From Syntrophales bacterium (GTDB taxonomy: Bacteria; Desulfobacterota; Syntrophia; Syntrophales; PHBD01), in NCBI GenBank assembly GCA_035363115.1, contig DAOSEM010000003.1, positions 346,839 through 410,838 on the forward strand: a DNA stretch of 64,000 nt. The letters are read 5' to 3'. Within the stretch, counting starts at the first letter, position 1, and each line of letters begins with the position of its first letter. Below the pieces are notes generated by a model. That model did no database searches and was not told where the DNA came from. It saw only the letters and a program-made list of their open reading frames with translations. Of the stretch, positions 41,313 to 50,411 are shown in pieces. Both the position numbers and the translations under genes were made by a program.

Positions 41313-42626
41313 ATGAGAAGAGAATCAATCCTTTTGTCCACGATCCTGTCCGGGCTGCTCCTGCTTTCGGGAGGCCCGTCCTGCCTTGCGGCGGAGAAGA
41401 TGACGCTTCAGGAGAGCATCGACATCGCCCTGAAGCAGAGCCTGATCGTCCATTCGGCCCGGGAGGGTGTAGCCGGTGCCCGGGCCCAGGAGCGGGAGGC
41501 CTTCACGGGATTCCTGCCGAAGTTCTCGACGTCTTACGGCTACACCCGCCTCAACGAGGACCCCGGCATGACCGTCACTGGCCTCGGCTCCTTCACGACG
41601 GGGACCCGGGACAACTACACCTGGGCCACGGAGGTCCGGCAGCCCCTCTTCGCCGGCGGAGGGATCGTGGCGAACTGGCGCGCCGGCAGGCTCGGCGCGG
41701 AGATCGCCCGCTCGGACGAGCAGGCCGCCGTCAATGACCTCGTCCTGGACGTCAAGACGGCCTACTTCAACGTCCTCAAGGCGCAGCGCCTCGTGGAGGC
41801 GGCCCGGCAGGCGGTGGAGCTGCTGCAGGCCCACCGGAACATGGCAAAGGACTTCTTCGACGTGGGCATGGTTCCCAAGAACGACGTCCTCCGGGCCGAG
41901 GTGGAGCTGGCCAACGGGACGTACAACCTGACGAAGGTGGAGAACGCTCTCGAGATGACCCGGGCGAACTTCAACACCGTCCTGCGCCGGGACGTCAATG
42001 AGCCGGTCGTCCTGGAGGATGTTCCGGATCTCCGGCCCGTCGACGGATCCCTGGCGGACGTCCGGAAGCAGGCCCTGGAAGGGCGTCCGGAAATCAAGTC
42101 CTACGCCATGAAGACCGAGCAGGCAGACCGGTACGTGGACGCGGCCCGGAGCGAATTCTTTCCCACCATCAGTGCCGTCGGCCACTACGAGCGCTTCGGC
42201 GATACCCCGGGGGTGTCCGGGAGCCCCTACCAGGATGCCGAAAGCTGGTATGTCGGGGGAATGCTGAGCTGGAACTTCTGGGAATGGGGCCGCACGAAGT
42301 ACCGGGTGGATGCCGTGAAGAGCCGCCGGAACCAGGCGCAGAACGCCCTGGAGGGCCTGAAAGACCAGGTCACCCTGGAGGTCAAGAACGCCTGGCTCCA
42401 GCTCGAAGAGGCGCGGAAGCAGGTGGGGGTGACGAAGAAGGCCATCGAGCAGGCGGAGGAGAACTTCCGCATGAGCCAGGAGCGCTATCGCGAACAGGTC
42501 GGGACGGCCACGGAGGTGCTGGATGCTCAGACGCTCCTGACCCGGGCCCGGTCCGACCATGCCGGCGCCCTGGCGGATTACCACATCAGCCTGGCCCGGC
42601 TGGAGCGGGCCACGGGCCGCCGATAG
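41313..42626 (+). CDS. TolC-family outer-membrane efflux protein
   Basis: The 437-residue protein has a Sec signal peptide (MRRESILLSTILSGLLLLS, cleavage near LA-AE). It contains two outer-membrane efflux repeats: one around LQESIDIALKQSLIV and LDVKTAYFNVLKAQR, and the second around LEVKNAWLQLEEARKQVGV. This is the outer-membrane duct of a tripartite pump. RBS AAGGAGGG. It sits between the TetR regulator and the periplasmic adaptor, so the operon encodes its own exit channel instead of sharing a housekeeping TolC. Confidence 0.92.
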   Translation: MRRESILLSTILSGLLLLSGGPSCLAAEKMTLQESIDIALKQSLIVHSAREGVAGARAQEREAFTGFLPKFSTSYGYTRLNEDPGMTVTGLGSFTTGTRDNYTWATEVRQPLFAGGGIVANWRAGRLGAEIARSDEQAAVNDLVLDVKTAYFNVLKAQRLVEAARQAVELLQAHRNMAKDFFDVGMVPKNDVLRAEVELANGTYNLTKVENALEMTRANFNTVLRRDVNEPVVLEDVPDLRPVDGSLADVRKQALEGRPEIKSYAMKTEQADRYVDAARSEFFPTISAVGHYERFGDTPGVSGSPYQDAESWYVGGMLSWNFWEWGRTKYRVDAVKSRRNQAQNALEGLKDQVTLEVKNAWLQLEEARKQVGVTKKAIEQAEENFRMSQERYREQVGTATEVLDAQTLLTRARSDHAGALADYHISLARLERATGRR

Positions 42627-42641
42627 GCGGGGAGCAGCATT

Positions 42642-43655
42642 ATGAAGAAGAAACGGATCGTCATCGCGGTTTTCCTGGTCCTTCTGATAGGTGTGGGCGC
42701 CCTGGTCTACTGGGGCCAGTGGAGAAACCAGCGGCAGGAGCTATCCTATTCGGGAACCATCGAGGCCACGAACGCCAACCTGGCCTTCCAGGCACCCGGG
42801 CGGATCGTGCGGGTCGCCGTAAAGGAAGGGGAGGCCGTGGCGAAGGACCAGGTCCTGGCGGAGCTGGATCCTTCGGAGTTGAAGGCCCGGCAGGACCAGG
42901 CGAAGGCGAACCTGGAGCGGGCCCAGCGCGTCCAGGAGCAGGCGGGAACGATGCAGAGCCTCTACCGGGAGACCCTGCCGGCGGACGTGCTCCGGGCCGA
43001 GGCGAACCTCAAGGCCCTCCGGAGTACCGCGGAGGACAGCCGGAAGAACGCCGCCCGGTACGAGCAGCTCTTCTCCCGAGGGGTCGTGACGGAGAAAGAG
43101 CGGGACACCGTCCGTCTCCGGGCCGATACCGACCGGGAGCGGCTGGCCGAGGCCGAGGCGGTCCTCGTCCAAGCCAGGTCGAACCTGAGGAAGATCGAGG
43201 CATCCAAAAAGGATCTGGAGAGCGCCCGCTCCGCCGCGGAGGCCGCCCGGGCGACCCTGGAGCAGGCCGTGATCCAGTCGGGCTACGCGAAGCTCTCAGC
43301 CCCGTTTGCGGGGATCGTCACCAGCCGGAACGTCGAGCCCGGCGAGGTCGTGACGGCGGGGCGGGAGGTCCTGACGGTTACCGACCTCTCCACGGTGGAC
43401 CTGAAGATCTTCGTCGGCGAGACGGAGATCGGCAAGGTAAAGCCGGGACAGAGGGTGGAGGTCAGGGTGGACACCTTCCCGAAGAAGGCCTTCGAGGGGC
43501 GGGTGACCTTCATTTCCCCCGAGGGGGAGTTCACGCCCAAGATTATCCAGACGAAGAAGGAGCGGGTAAAGCTGGTCTACCTGGTGAAGGTGAGCGTGCC
43601 GAACCCGGACCTGGAGCTGAAATCGGGCATGCCGGCGGACGCCTGGCTGAAATGA
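42642..43655 (+). CDS. HlyD/YbhG-type periplasmic adaptor (membrane fusion protein)
   Basis: The 337-residue protein has one N-terminal membrane anchor (IVIAVFLVLLIGVGALVYW). The lipoyl half-motif is GRIVRVAVKEGEAVAKDQVLA, followed by a long coiled-coil hairpin (residues about 75-215). The second lipoyl half (KLSAPFAGIVTSRNVEPGEVV) and a beta-barrel domain follow. It links the inner-membrane ABC transporter to the TolC-like protein. Its stop overlaps the first ATPase start (ATGA). Confidence 0.92.
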   Translation: MKKKRIVIAVFLVLLIGVGALVYWGQWRNQRQELSYSGTIEATNANLAFQAPGRIVRVAVKEGEAVAKDQVLAELDPSELKARQDQAKANLERAQRVQEQAGTMQSLYRETLPADVLRAEANLKALRSTAEDSRKNAARYEQLFSRGVVTEKERDTVRLRADTDRERLAEAEAVLVQARSNLRKIEASKKDLESARSAAEAARATLEQAVIQSGYAKLSAPFAGIVTSRNVEPGEVVTAGREVLTVTDLSTVDLKIFVGETEIGKVKPGQRVEVRVDTFPKKAFEGRVTFISPEGEFTPKIIQTKKERVKLVYLVKVSVPNPDLELKSGMPADAWLK

Positions 43656-44416
43656 GGAGAGACGTGGCGCCCTTCGTCTCCGTGGAGAATGTGTCCATGC
43701 GGTTCGGAGCCGTCGAGGCCGTCCGGGACGTGTCCCTCGCCGTGGAGGAGGGGACCCTCTTCGGCCTGGTGGGCTCCGACGGGGCGGGGAAATCGACCCT
43801 GCTGCGCATGGCCGCCACCATGATCGCGCCCCTGGCCGGGCGGATCGCCATCGGCGGGTTCGACGTCGTGAAGGACCGGAAGAAGGTGAAGCCCCTCATC
43901 GGCTACATGCCCCAGCGCTTCGGCCTCTACGCGGACCTGACGGTGGACGAGAACCTGCGCTTCTTCATGGATGTCTTCAACATCCCCCGGGGAGAGCGGA
44001 TCCGCCGCCGGGAGAAGTACCTCGGGTTCTCCAACCTTCTTCCCTTTGCCGACCGTCCGGCGGGAAACCTCTCCGGCGGGATGAAGCAGAAGCTGGGGCT
44101 GGCCTGCGTGCTGGTCCATGAGCCCCGGGCCCTGATCCTCGACGAGCCGACCAACGGCGTCGATCCCGTCTCGAGGCAGGAGTTCTGGGACATCCTGAAG
44201 CAGATGCGGCAGGAGGGCATGACGATCCTGGTCTCGACGGCCTACCTGGACGAGGGGGAGAAGTGCGACCGCCTGGCCCTGATGCACAAGGCGGGCCTGA
44301 TCGAGACGGCCGCCCCGGCGGACATCCGGGCGGATTTCCCTTCCCTGGAGGATGCCATGATCGCCCGGATCCGTGATGTGGACGAGGAGCTGGCAAATGA
44401 AGCCTTTCAGCGGTGA
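43652..44416 (+). CDS. ABC transporter ATPase, first of a split pair
   Basis: The 254-residue nucleotide-binding domain has Walker A GSDGAGKSTLL, Q-loop YMPQRFGLY, signature NLSGGMKQKLGLA, Walker B ALILDEPTNGVDP and a switch region reading STAYLDEGE in place of the usual switch His. It corresponds to the first half of E. coli YbhF, which carries two fused ATPase domains. It overlaps the preceding adaptor gene by four bases and the next ATPase gene by 20, so all three are coupled. The two ATPases probably heterodimerise. Confidence 0.92.
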   Translation: MRRDVAPFVSVENVSMRFGAVEAVRDVSLAVEEGTLFGLVGSDGAGKSTLLRMAATMIAPLAGRIAIGGFDVVKDRKKVKPLIGYMPQRFGLYADLTVDENLRFFMDVFNIPRGERIRRREKYLGFSNLLPFADRPAGNLSGGMKQKLGLACVLVHEPRALILDEPTNGVDPVSRQEFWDILKQMRQEGMTILVSTAYLDEGEKCDRLALMHKAGLIETAAPADIRADFPSLEDAMIARIRDVDEELANEAFQR

Positions 44417-45152
44417 CGCCATCACCGTCCGGGAGCTGGAGAAGCGCTTCGGCGACTTCATCGCTGTGGACCGGATCACCTTCTCGGTGAAGCGGGGCGA
44501 GATCTTCGGCTTCCTCGGCTCCAACGGCTCGGGCAAGTCCACGACGATCCGCATGCTCTGCGGCATCCTGAGCCCGACCTCCGGCCGCGGCGAGGTGGCG
44601 GGGATCGACATTTTCCGGGAGCCCGAGCGGGTCAAAAGCGTGATCGGCTACATGTCCCAGAAGTTCTCTCTCTACGAAGACCTGACGCCCGCGGAGAACC
44701 TCCGCTTCTACCTGGGGATCTACGCCGTCCCGCCGGAGCTCTGGAGGGAGCGGACCCGCTGGGTCCTCTCCATGGCGCGGCTGGAGGCGGTGAAGGACCG
44801 CCCCACGGGGGACCTGCCGCAGGGCTGGAAGCAGCGGCTGGCCCTGGGGTGCGCCCTCCTGCACCGGCCGGAGATCCTGTTCCTGGACGAGCCGACGTCC
44901 GGAGTCGATCCGGTGACGCGCCGCCACTTCTGGGACTTCATCCGGCAACTGGCGGACGAGGGCATCACGGTGTTCGTCACGACCCACTACATGGACGAGG
45001 CAAAGAACTGCGAGCGCCTGGTCCTCATCGACCAGGGCGCCATCGTGGCCCAGGGAAGCCCCGGGGAGATCGTCGGCATGGCCTGCCCGGACCGGGAGAA
45101 TGCGGACCTCAATGACGCCTTCATCAGCCTGATGGCCCGGAAGCCCTGCTGA
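44397..45152 (+). CDS. ABC transporter ATPase, second of a split pair
   Basis: The 251-residue nucleotide-binding domain has Walker A GSNGSGKSTT, Q-loop YMSQKFSLY, signature GDLPQGWKQRLALG, Walker B ILFLDEPTSGVDP and a proper switch-His TTHYMDEAKNCE. The LPQGWKQR signature is that of the second YbhF domain. ATG 44397 lies inside the end of the previous ATPase gene. The asymmetric pair (one with LSGG but no switch His, one with switch His) suggests one canonical and one degenerate composite ATP site. Confidence 0.92.
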   Translation: MKPFSGDAITVRELEKRFGDFIAVDRITFSVKRGEIFGFLGSNGSGKSTTIRMLCGILSPTSGRGEVAGIDIFREPERVKSVIGYMSQKFSLYEDLTPAENLRFYLGIYAVPPELWRERTRWVLSMARLEAVKDRPTGDLPQGWKQRLALGCALLHRPEILFLDEPTSGVDPVTRRHFWDFIRQLADEGITVFVTTHYMDEAKNCERLVLIDQGAIVAQGSPGEIVGMACPDRENADLNDAFISLMARKPC

Positions 45153-45184
45153 TGAGTGCGAAAGAAAGAAAGGAGGATCGAGGC

Positions 45185-45685
45185 ATGAGGAAGGGATGGC
45201 TGCTGTTTGTGGTCCTGGCTGTTGTGGTGGTTCTGGCTCCGGCCCTTCAGGCTGCGCCGGGAGACGGCCGGGTGGGGGTGGGCCGCGGGAGTGCCGGGCC
45301 GATCCTGACCGATTCAAACCAGCCGATGCCGGCGGACGGCCGGGCGGGGGCGGGCCGGATCGGGGGAATCGGGCCGGTCTTCACCGATCCGAACCTGCCC
45401 GTTGAAGTGGTGGCTGGAGACACCTTCCGTATCGTTCTCGACTCGAATCCGACGACGGGCTACGGGTGGCAGCTCGCGGAGACGCCCGACGAGGCCGTGG
45501 TGAAGAAGGTCCACAACCGCTACCGGGCGCCGAGGGTGAATCGTCCCGGGGCCGGCGGACAGGAGGTCTGGCGGTTCCAGGCCGTGAAGCCGGGAACGGC
45601 GCAGATCCGGATGGTGTACGTCCGTTCCTGGGAAAAGGGCGTCGAGCCCGCCCGGACGGCGGTCTTCAAGGTCAACGTGAAGTGA
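45185..45685 (+). CDS. chagasin-family (I42) protease inhibitor with internal repeat
   Basis: The protein is about 166 residues, with ATG 45185 eight bases after AGGAGG. A signal peptide or anchor (residues 1-24, VVLAVVVVLAPAL) is followed by two tandem ~24-residue repeats of DGRxGxGRxxxxGPxxTDxN (27-47 and 51-72). The chagasin domain has its three inhibitory loops: NPTTGY (88-93), GAGG (122-125) and RSW (147-149). Chagasins block papain-like cysteine proteases. It lies inside an ABC exporter operon between the ATPase and permease genes, which is unexpected. Confidence 0.85.
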   Translation: MRKGWLLFVVLAVVVVLAPALQAAPGDGRVGVGRGSAGPILTDSNQPMPADGRAGAGRIGGIGPVFTDPNLPVEVVAGDTFRIVLDSNPTTGYGWQLAETPDEAVVKKVHNRYRAPRVNRPGAGGQEVWRFQAVKPGTAQIRMVYVRSWEKGVEPARTAVFKVNVK

Positions 45686-45828
45686 AGCTGCTGAGCGGGG
45701 CGCCGCGAGGTTGCGCTGCCCTGTTGCCCGCCGGCTCCCCGGTTCAATCCGTCGGGAAACAGCGGGGGAAAGCTCGCAGCCGCCGCACCGTCCCGGCTTT
45801 CGGCAAAGCAATTGCCTGAGGAACAAGC

Positions 45829-46962
45829 ATGAACCTCGTCCGCGTCCAGGCCATCATCCGCAAGGAGTCCTATCACCTGATCCGGGATTACCGGAGCCTC
45901 TACCTGGCCTTCGCGATCCCGCTTCTTCTGATCCTCCTGTTCGGCTACGCTCTGAGCCTCGACGTGGACAACATTGAGACGGTGGTGGTGGACCAGGACC
46001 GGACCGACTTGAGCCGGGACTTCATCCGGCGCCTCGACGCCTCGCCCTATTTCCACGTGAAGGCCCACTTGGGGGACACGCGCCTCGTCGCCGACTGGCT
46101 CGACCGGGACCGGGCGACCGTGGCGGTTGTTATTCCCCCGGACTGGACGGAGAAGCTCCGGAGCGACCGGGAGGCGCCGCTGCAGATCCTCCTGGACGGC
46201 AGCGACCCGAACTTCGCCAACATCGCCCGGGGCTACGTCAACGCCTTCGTCGAGCGATACAACGGCAAGCTCCTGGCGGATTTCCTCAGCCGCCAGGGGG
46301 TCGAGCCGATCCGGGTCCCCGTGGAGGGTCGGATCCGGATCTGGTTCAACGAGGACCTGGAAAGCCGGAATTTCATCGTCCCGGGGATCATCGCCCTCAT
46401 CATCATGATCGTCGGGGCGATCCTGACCTCCCTGGTCATCGCCCGGGAGTACGAGAGCGGGACCATGGAGACGCTGAAATCCCTCCCCGTCACGGGGATG
46501 GAGCTCCTGGTGGGCAAGGCGGTGCCCTACTTTTTCATCGGCCTGATCGACGTGCTGATCGCCGTCTTCATGGGGCAGGTCCTCTTCGGCATCGTCATGA
46601 AAGCGGGCTTCTGGGTCATGATCCTGGCCTCGTCGCTCTACCTGGCGGTGGCCCTGGCCCTGGGACTCCTCATCTCCACGGTCACCAAGAACCAGCTCGT
46701 GGCCAACCAGGGGGCGATTCTCCTCACCTACCTGCCGTCGCTGTTGCTTTCGAACTTCGTCTTCCCCATCGCCAACATGCCGAAGGCGCTCCAGCTTCTG
46801 ACGTACATCGTGCCGGCGAACTACTACATCGAGATCCTGAGCGGCATCTATCTGAAAAACCTCGGATTCCTCCAGATGTGGTCGAACTTCGCGGTCCTGG
46901 GGATCATGTTCCTGGTCCTGGCGGCGATCAGCGGCGTGCTCCTGAAAAAGGAGGGCCTGTAG
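45829..46962 (+). CDS. ABC-2 type permease, YbhS-like
   Basis: The 377-residue protein has one N-terminal helix (LYLAFAIPLLLILLFGYAL) and a large periplasmic domain (residues about 45-170). Five further helices follow, including IIALIIMIVGAILTSLVIAREYESGTMETL, the ABC-2 membrane signature. It pairs with the next permease, one base after its stop. A 143 bp gap, the largest inside the operon, separates it from the chagasin gene. Confidence 0.9.
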   Translation: MNLVRVQAIIRKESYHLIRDYRSLYLAFAIPLLLILLFGYALSLDVDNIETVVVDQDRTDLSRDFIRRLDASPYFHVKAHLGDTRLVADWLDRDRATVAVVIPPDWTEKLRSDREAPLQILLDGSDPNFANIARGYVNAFVERYNGKLLADFLSRQGVEPIRVPVEGRIRIWFNEDLESRNFIVPGIIALIIMIVGAILTSLVIAREYESGTMETLKSLPVTGMELLVGKAVPYFFIGLIDVLIAVFMGQVLFGIVMKAGFWVMILASSLYLAVALALGLLISTVTKNQLVANQGAILLTYLPSLLLSNFVFPIANMPKALQLLTYIVPANYYIEILSGIYLKNLGFLQMWSNFAVLGIMFLVLAAISGVLLKKEGL

Positions 46963-46963
46963 G

Positions 46964-48085
46964 ATGAACCGGCTCCGCATCCGCGAACTCGTCCGCAAGG
47001 AGTTCCTCAGCCTCTTCCGGGACCCGAAGAACCGGCGCATCCTCGTCATTGCGCCCATCATCCAGATCCTCGTCTTCGGCTACGTGGTGAACTACGACAT
47101 CCGCCACATCCGGGTCGCCTGGCTGGACCAGGCGCAGACCCGGGAGAGCCGCCTCCTGGCGGAGCATTTCGTGGGGAACGGCATCTTCGACATCACCCAC
47201 CCCGTCCGGGATTCCCGGGCGCTGGAAGACCTTCTCCTCAAGGGGAAGGTGGACCTGGCGGTCAAGGTGGCCCCGGACATGAGCCGGCAGATCCGCCGGG
47301 GCGACACGTCGGAGGTCCAGATCCTGGCCGACGGCACCATGAGCAACATGGCCTCGGTCCGGATCGCCTACACCATGACCGTCCTGGACCGGTACAACCG
47401 GACCCTGATCCGGGAGCTCAACCCGATGCACATGGACTACGCCCGGGTGGACGCCCGGATTCGCACCTGGTACAACGCGAACCTGGACAGCCCCCACTTC
47501 TTCGTTCCGGGGATCGTCGCCTTCATCGTGATGCTGATCTCGCTGCTCCTCACCTCCATCGCCATCATCAAGGAAAAGGAGGCCGGTACGATGGAGCAGC
47601 TCATCGTCACGCCGCTGAAGCCGGTGGAGCTGATCATCGGCAAGACCATCCCCTACATCATCATTTCATTTGTCCAGATGATCGTGGTGACGGTCCTGGC
47701 GGTCTTCTGGTTCGAGATCCCCCTGGAGGGCTCGATCGGCCTCCTGGCCGTGGCCACCTGCCTCTTTCTTCTCTCCACCCTCGGCATGGGACTCTTCATC
47801 TCCACGGTGTCCTCGACGCAGCAGCAGGCCATGATGGCGACCTTCTTCGTCATCCTGCCCATCTTCCTGCTCTCGGGGTTCGTCTTTCCCATCGCCAACA
47901 TGCCCGAGCCGGTCCAGTGGCTGACCTTCCTGAACCCGCTGCGCTATTTCCTCGTCATCATCCGGGGGATCTTCCTGAAGGGCGTGGGCCTGGGCGTCCT
48001 CTGGCCCCAGTATGTCGCCCTCGTCATCCTGGGAACCGCCGTCTTCGCCGGGGCGACGGTGCGGTTCCGGAAGCGGCTGGATTAG
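46964..48085 (+). CDS. ABC-2 type permease, YbhR-like
   Basis: The 373-residue paralogue of the preceding permease starts with the same layout (ELVRKEFLSLFRDPKNRR, then helix VIAPIIQILVFGYVV) and ends with the helix block containing AIIKEKEAGTMEQLIVTPLKP. It forms the membrane heterodimer with the YbhS-like protein. It is the last gene of the exporter operon; the next acetyltransferase gene starts four bases after its stop but looks unrelated in function. Confidence 0.9.
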   Translation: MNRLRIRELVRKEFLSLFRDPKNRRILVIAPIIQILVFGYVVNYDIRHIRVAWLDQAQTRESRLLAEHFVGNGIFDITHPVRDSRALEDLLLKGKVDLAVKVAPDMSRQIRRGDTSEVQILADGTMSNMASVRIAYTMTVLDRYNRTLIRELNPMHMDYARVDARIRTWYNANLDSPHFFVPGIVAFIVMLISLLLTSIAIIKEKEAGTMEQLIVTPLKPVELIIGKTIPYIIISFVQMIVVTVLAVFWFEIPLEGSIGLLAVATCLFLLSTLGMGLFISTVSSTQQQAMMATFFVILPIFLLSGFVFPIANMPEPVQWLTFLNPLRYFLVIIRGIFLKGVGLGVLWPQYVALVILGTAVFAGATVRFRKRLD

Positions 48086-48088
48086 GAT

Positions 48089-48586
48089 ATGAATTTTCTG
48101 ATTCGCACCTGCACGATGGAAGACTGCGTCATGCTGGCCGTAACGATCCGGACGTCTTTCCGCACGGTGGCGGAACGGTTCGGCCTGACGAAGGAGAACG
48201 CGGCCCGGCATCCCTCCAACTGCGAGGAGGACTGGGTCCGGAAAGACATGGAACGGGGCGTCGTGTATTACGCCCTGGAGATCGGGGGTCGTGTCGCCGG
48301 GTGCGTCGCCCTCGAGCGGGCCGACGAGGGGGGCTGCTACCTGGAGCGCCTGTCGGTATTGCCGGGACACCGGCGGCAGGGCCTGGGAAAGGTGCTGGTG
48401 GAGCATGTCTTTGCCGAGGCCCGACGTCTCGGACTCCGCCGCGTGGGCATCGCCATGATCGCGGAGCAGGAAGAGCTCAAGGCATGGTACAAGGGGTTCG
48501 GTTTCGTCGAGGGGGACACGAATGAATATCCCCACCTGCCGTTTCGTGTGGCCTTCCTGTCTCTTGACCTTGCGGAAAGCGGGTGA
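48089..48586 (+). CDS. GNAT acetyltransferase
   Basis: The 165-residue protein has the GNAT loop LSVLPGHRRQGLGKVLVEHVF (RRQGLG) and motif B EELKAWYKGFGF. It starts four bases after the exporter operon's last gene and could be cotranscribed with it. Substrate unknown. The N-terminal RTCTMEDCVMLAVTIRTSF is typical of the family's first strand and helix. Confidence 0.85.
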   Translation: MNFLIRTCTMEDCVMLAVTIRTSFRTVAERFGLTKENAARHPSNCEEDWVRKDMERGVVYYALEIGGRVAGCVALERADEGGCYLERLSVLPGHRRQGLGKVLVEHVFAEARRLGLRRVGIAMIAEQEELKAWYKGFGFVEGDTNEYPHLPFRVAFLSLDLAESG

Positions 48587-48646
48587 CGTACGCGGCGGGA
48601 AGCGATGGAGCGCCGCGGGTTTCAAATCCCGTCAGGAGAGGATTCC

Positions 48647-49096
48647 ATGGCACAAAACAGTCTTCGCATGACGGACCCGGCGGGGCCTCCCGCCCCAGGG
48701 GAAGTCGAGGCCTGGATCGGCGGCGAGGCTTGGGAATACTGGCTGCGCGTCGAGTCCATGATCGAGCGCAACTACCCGGGCGTCTTCGCGCCGGAGTGGC
48801 TCTTCGGAGGAAAGAAGCACGGCTGGTCGCGCCGCTATAAAAAGGGGAAGTCCTTCTGCACGCTGATACCGGAGAGGAACCGCTTCGCCCTGCTGATCGT
48901 CTTCGGCGCAGAGGAGCGGGCGAAGGTGGAAATGATCCGGCAGGAGCTTTCGGAGCGGACCCGGAGAGGCTACGACGGGGCCGCGACCTACCACGACGGG
49001 AAATGGCTGCTTCTCACCGTCGATGCGGACGAGATCGCGGCCGACGTGGAGCGACTCCTGGCGGTGAAGCGAAAGCCGCGAAACAGAGCGAAATAA
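48647..49096 (+). CDS. DUF3788-family protein
   Basis: The protein is about 149 residues with ATG 48647 after AGGAGAGG. It contains the features I associate with DUF3788: an N-terminal helical segment, SRRYKKGKSFCTLIPERNRFALLIVFG, and a late YHDGKWLLLTVD strand. It is soluble, with no signal peptide. The family has no known enzymatic activity. It lies downstream of an acetyltransferase and upstream of an isochorismatase-like gene. The family name is from memory and should be confirmed. Confidence 0.7.
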   Translation: MAQNSLRMTDPAGPPAPGEVEAWIGGEAWEYWLRVESMIERNYPGVFAPEWLFGGKKHGWSRRYKKGKSFCTLIPERNRFALLIVFGAEERAKVEMIRQELSERTRRGYDGAATYHDGKWLLLTVDADEIAADVERLLAVKRKPRNRAK

Positions 49097-49242
49097 CCCC
49101 GCCTGCTGTACTTCCATCCGATTGAACGTGTGACTTTCAATTTGACACGACGGATTCCCCGGTGCAGTCTGACACCTTGCCGGGGCCGGCTGCCGGGCAT
49201 GATTCGTCGCCGCCGGCAATTCCCATAAGGACGGAGTGGACG

Positions 49243-49959
49243 ATGAAGAACGGAAACATCGAACGGGACGCGGCGACCGCCGAGGGGATGCTCCGCGGGC
49301 TTCGCACCGAGCTGTACCCCCTGTTCCGGCAGTGGGGACGACCGGAATGCCTGTTTTCCCCGAGCGTCGCGAAGGCCGCCCTTGTGGTCATCGACATGCA
49401 GAACTTCTCCTGCGCCCCCGTGTCCCATGAAACCATGCCGCGGATCGGCCTGGTAATCGAGCGGATCAACCGGCTCGCCGATTTCTGCCGCAAGGCGGGT
49501 GTACCCGTGATCTGGGTGCGGCAGAACATCACGGAGAAGCCGGGCAGGCACGACGGGGGCCTGTATCCGGCCTTCCACGACGAGAAGCACTGGAAGAACG
49601 AGGCCAACATGGGCCCGGGAACGGAGATCTTCCCGGAGATGCATTTCGATTCCGACCGCGATCATGTCGTGTTCAAGAACCGCTACAGCGCGTTCCTGTC
49701 GCGACCGCCGGAGTTGAAGGAAAAGCTCCACGCCCTGAAGCGGACGCAGCTGATCGTGGTCGGAGTGGCCGCCAACGTCTGCGTCGAATCGACGGTCCGG
49801 GACGCCATGCAGATGGATTACGAGGTGATCCTGGTTGCGGACGGCACGACCGCCACGTCGGACGCTCTCATGGAGAACGCCCTCAGGAACACGATGCTGT
49901 TCTTCGGAGACGTCCGGACGGCAGACGAAGTAATGGCCATTCTGGGCGCCCGGGGGTAG
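49243..49959 (+). CDS. isochorismatase-family cysteine hydrolase
   Basis: The protein is about 238 residues, with ATG 49243 after a weak GGAG. The catalytic triad is visible: Asp in ALVVIDMQN, Lys in VVFKNRYSAF, and Cys in VVGVAANVCVEST. Such enzymes hydrolyse amide or vinyl-ether bonds (nicotinamidase, isochorismatase, ureidoacrylate hydrolase). The 40-residue N-terminal extension is longer than in many members. It is followed directly by an NTF2-like protein gene, which may belong to the same unit. The substrate is undetermined. Confidence 0.88.
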   Translation: MKNGNIERDAATAEGMLRGLRTELYPLFRQWGRPECLFSPSVAKAALVVIDMQNFSCAPVSHETMPRIGLVIERINRLADFCRKAGVPVIWVRQNITEKPGRHDGGLYPAFHDEKHWKNEANMGPGTEIFPEMHFDSDRDHVVFKNRYSAFLSRPPELKEKLHALKRTQLIVVGVAANVCVESTVRDAMQMDYEVILVADGTTATSDALMENALRNTMLFFGDVRTADEVMAILGARG

Positions 49960-50001
49960 ATGATTCACGGCGCATTCGTATCCCGAGGAGGCTCGTTGCC
50001 G

Positions 50002-50385
50002 GTGACTGCAAAGGACATTCAGGTGCTCATCGAACGGTACATAGGGGCCTACAATGCCCTCGACGTGGAGGGTATGCTGGCCCTGATGCATCCGGAGGTG
50101 CTGTTCAGAAACATAGCCGGCGGGAAGGTCACCGCCGAGGCGGATGGAATCGGGGCGCTCCGCGTGTTGGCGGTCCAGTCGAAAGGGCTGTTTGCCTCCC
50201 GCCGCCAGGAGATCGTGAACCTGTCGATCGAGGGCGACCGGGCGTCGGCAAGCATCGATTTCAAGGGCATCCTGGCCGTGGACGTGCCGGGCGGTCCAAA
50301 GGCCGGCGAAACGCTTTGCCTCAGCGGTCGGTCCGAGTTCGAGTTCCGGGACGGCGTGTTCTATCGGATCACCGACATCAGCTGA
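50002..50385 (+). CDS. SnoaL/NTF2-like protein
   Basis: This small alpha+beta cone protein of about 127 residues (141 if started at ATG 49960) contains LIERYIGAYNALDVEGMLALMHPEV, the hallmark first helices of the SnoaL-like fold, and a final FEFRDGVFYRITDIS strand. GTG 50002 is preferred because GAGGAGG lies ten bases upstream, but ATG 49960 abuts the previous stop and is possible. Members bind or isomerise small molecules. No catalytic residue is certain here. Confidence 0.75.
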   Translation: MTAKDIQVLIERYIGAYNALDVEGMLALMHPEVLFRNIAGGKVTAEADGIGALRVLAVQSKGLFASRRQEIVNLSIEGDRASASIDFKGILAVDVPGGPKAGETLCLSGRSEFEFRDGVFYRITDIS

Positions 50386-50411
50386 GATTTCGAAAGGGGA
50401 CGACCCCCGTC

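Noticed and set aside
45741..45750. GGTTCAATCC resembling a tRNA T-loop
   Set aside because: No cloverleaf arms or acceptor pairing could be built around it.
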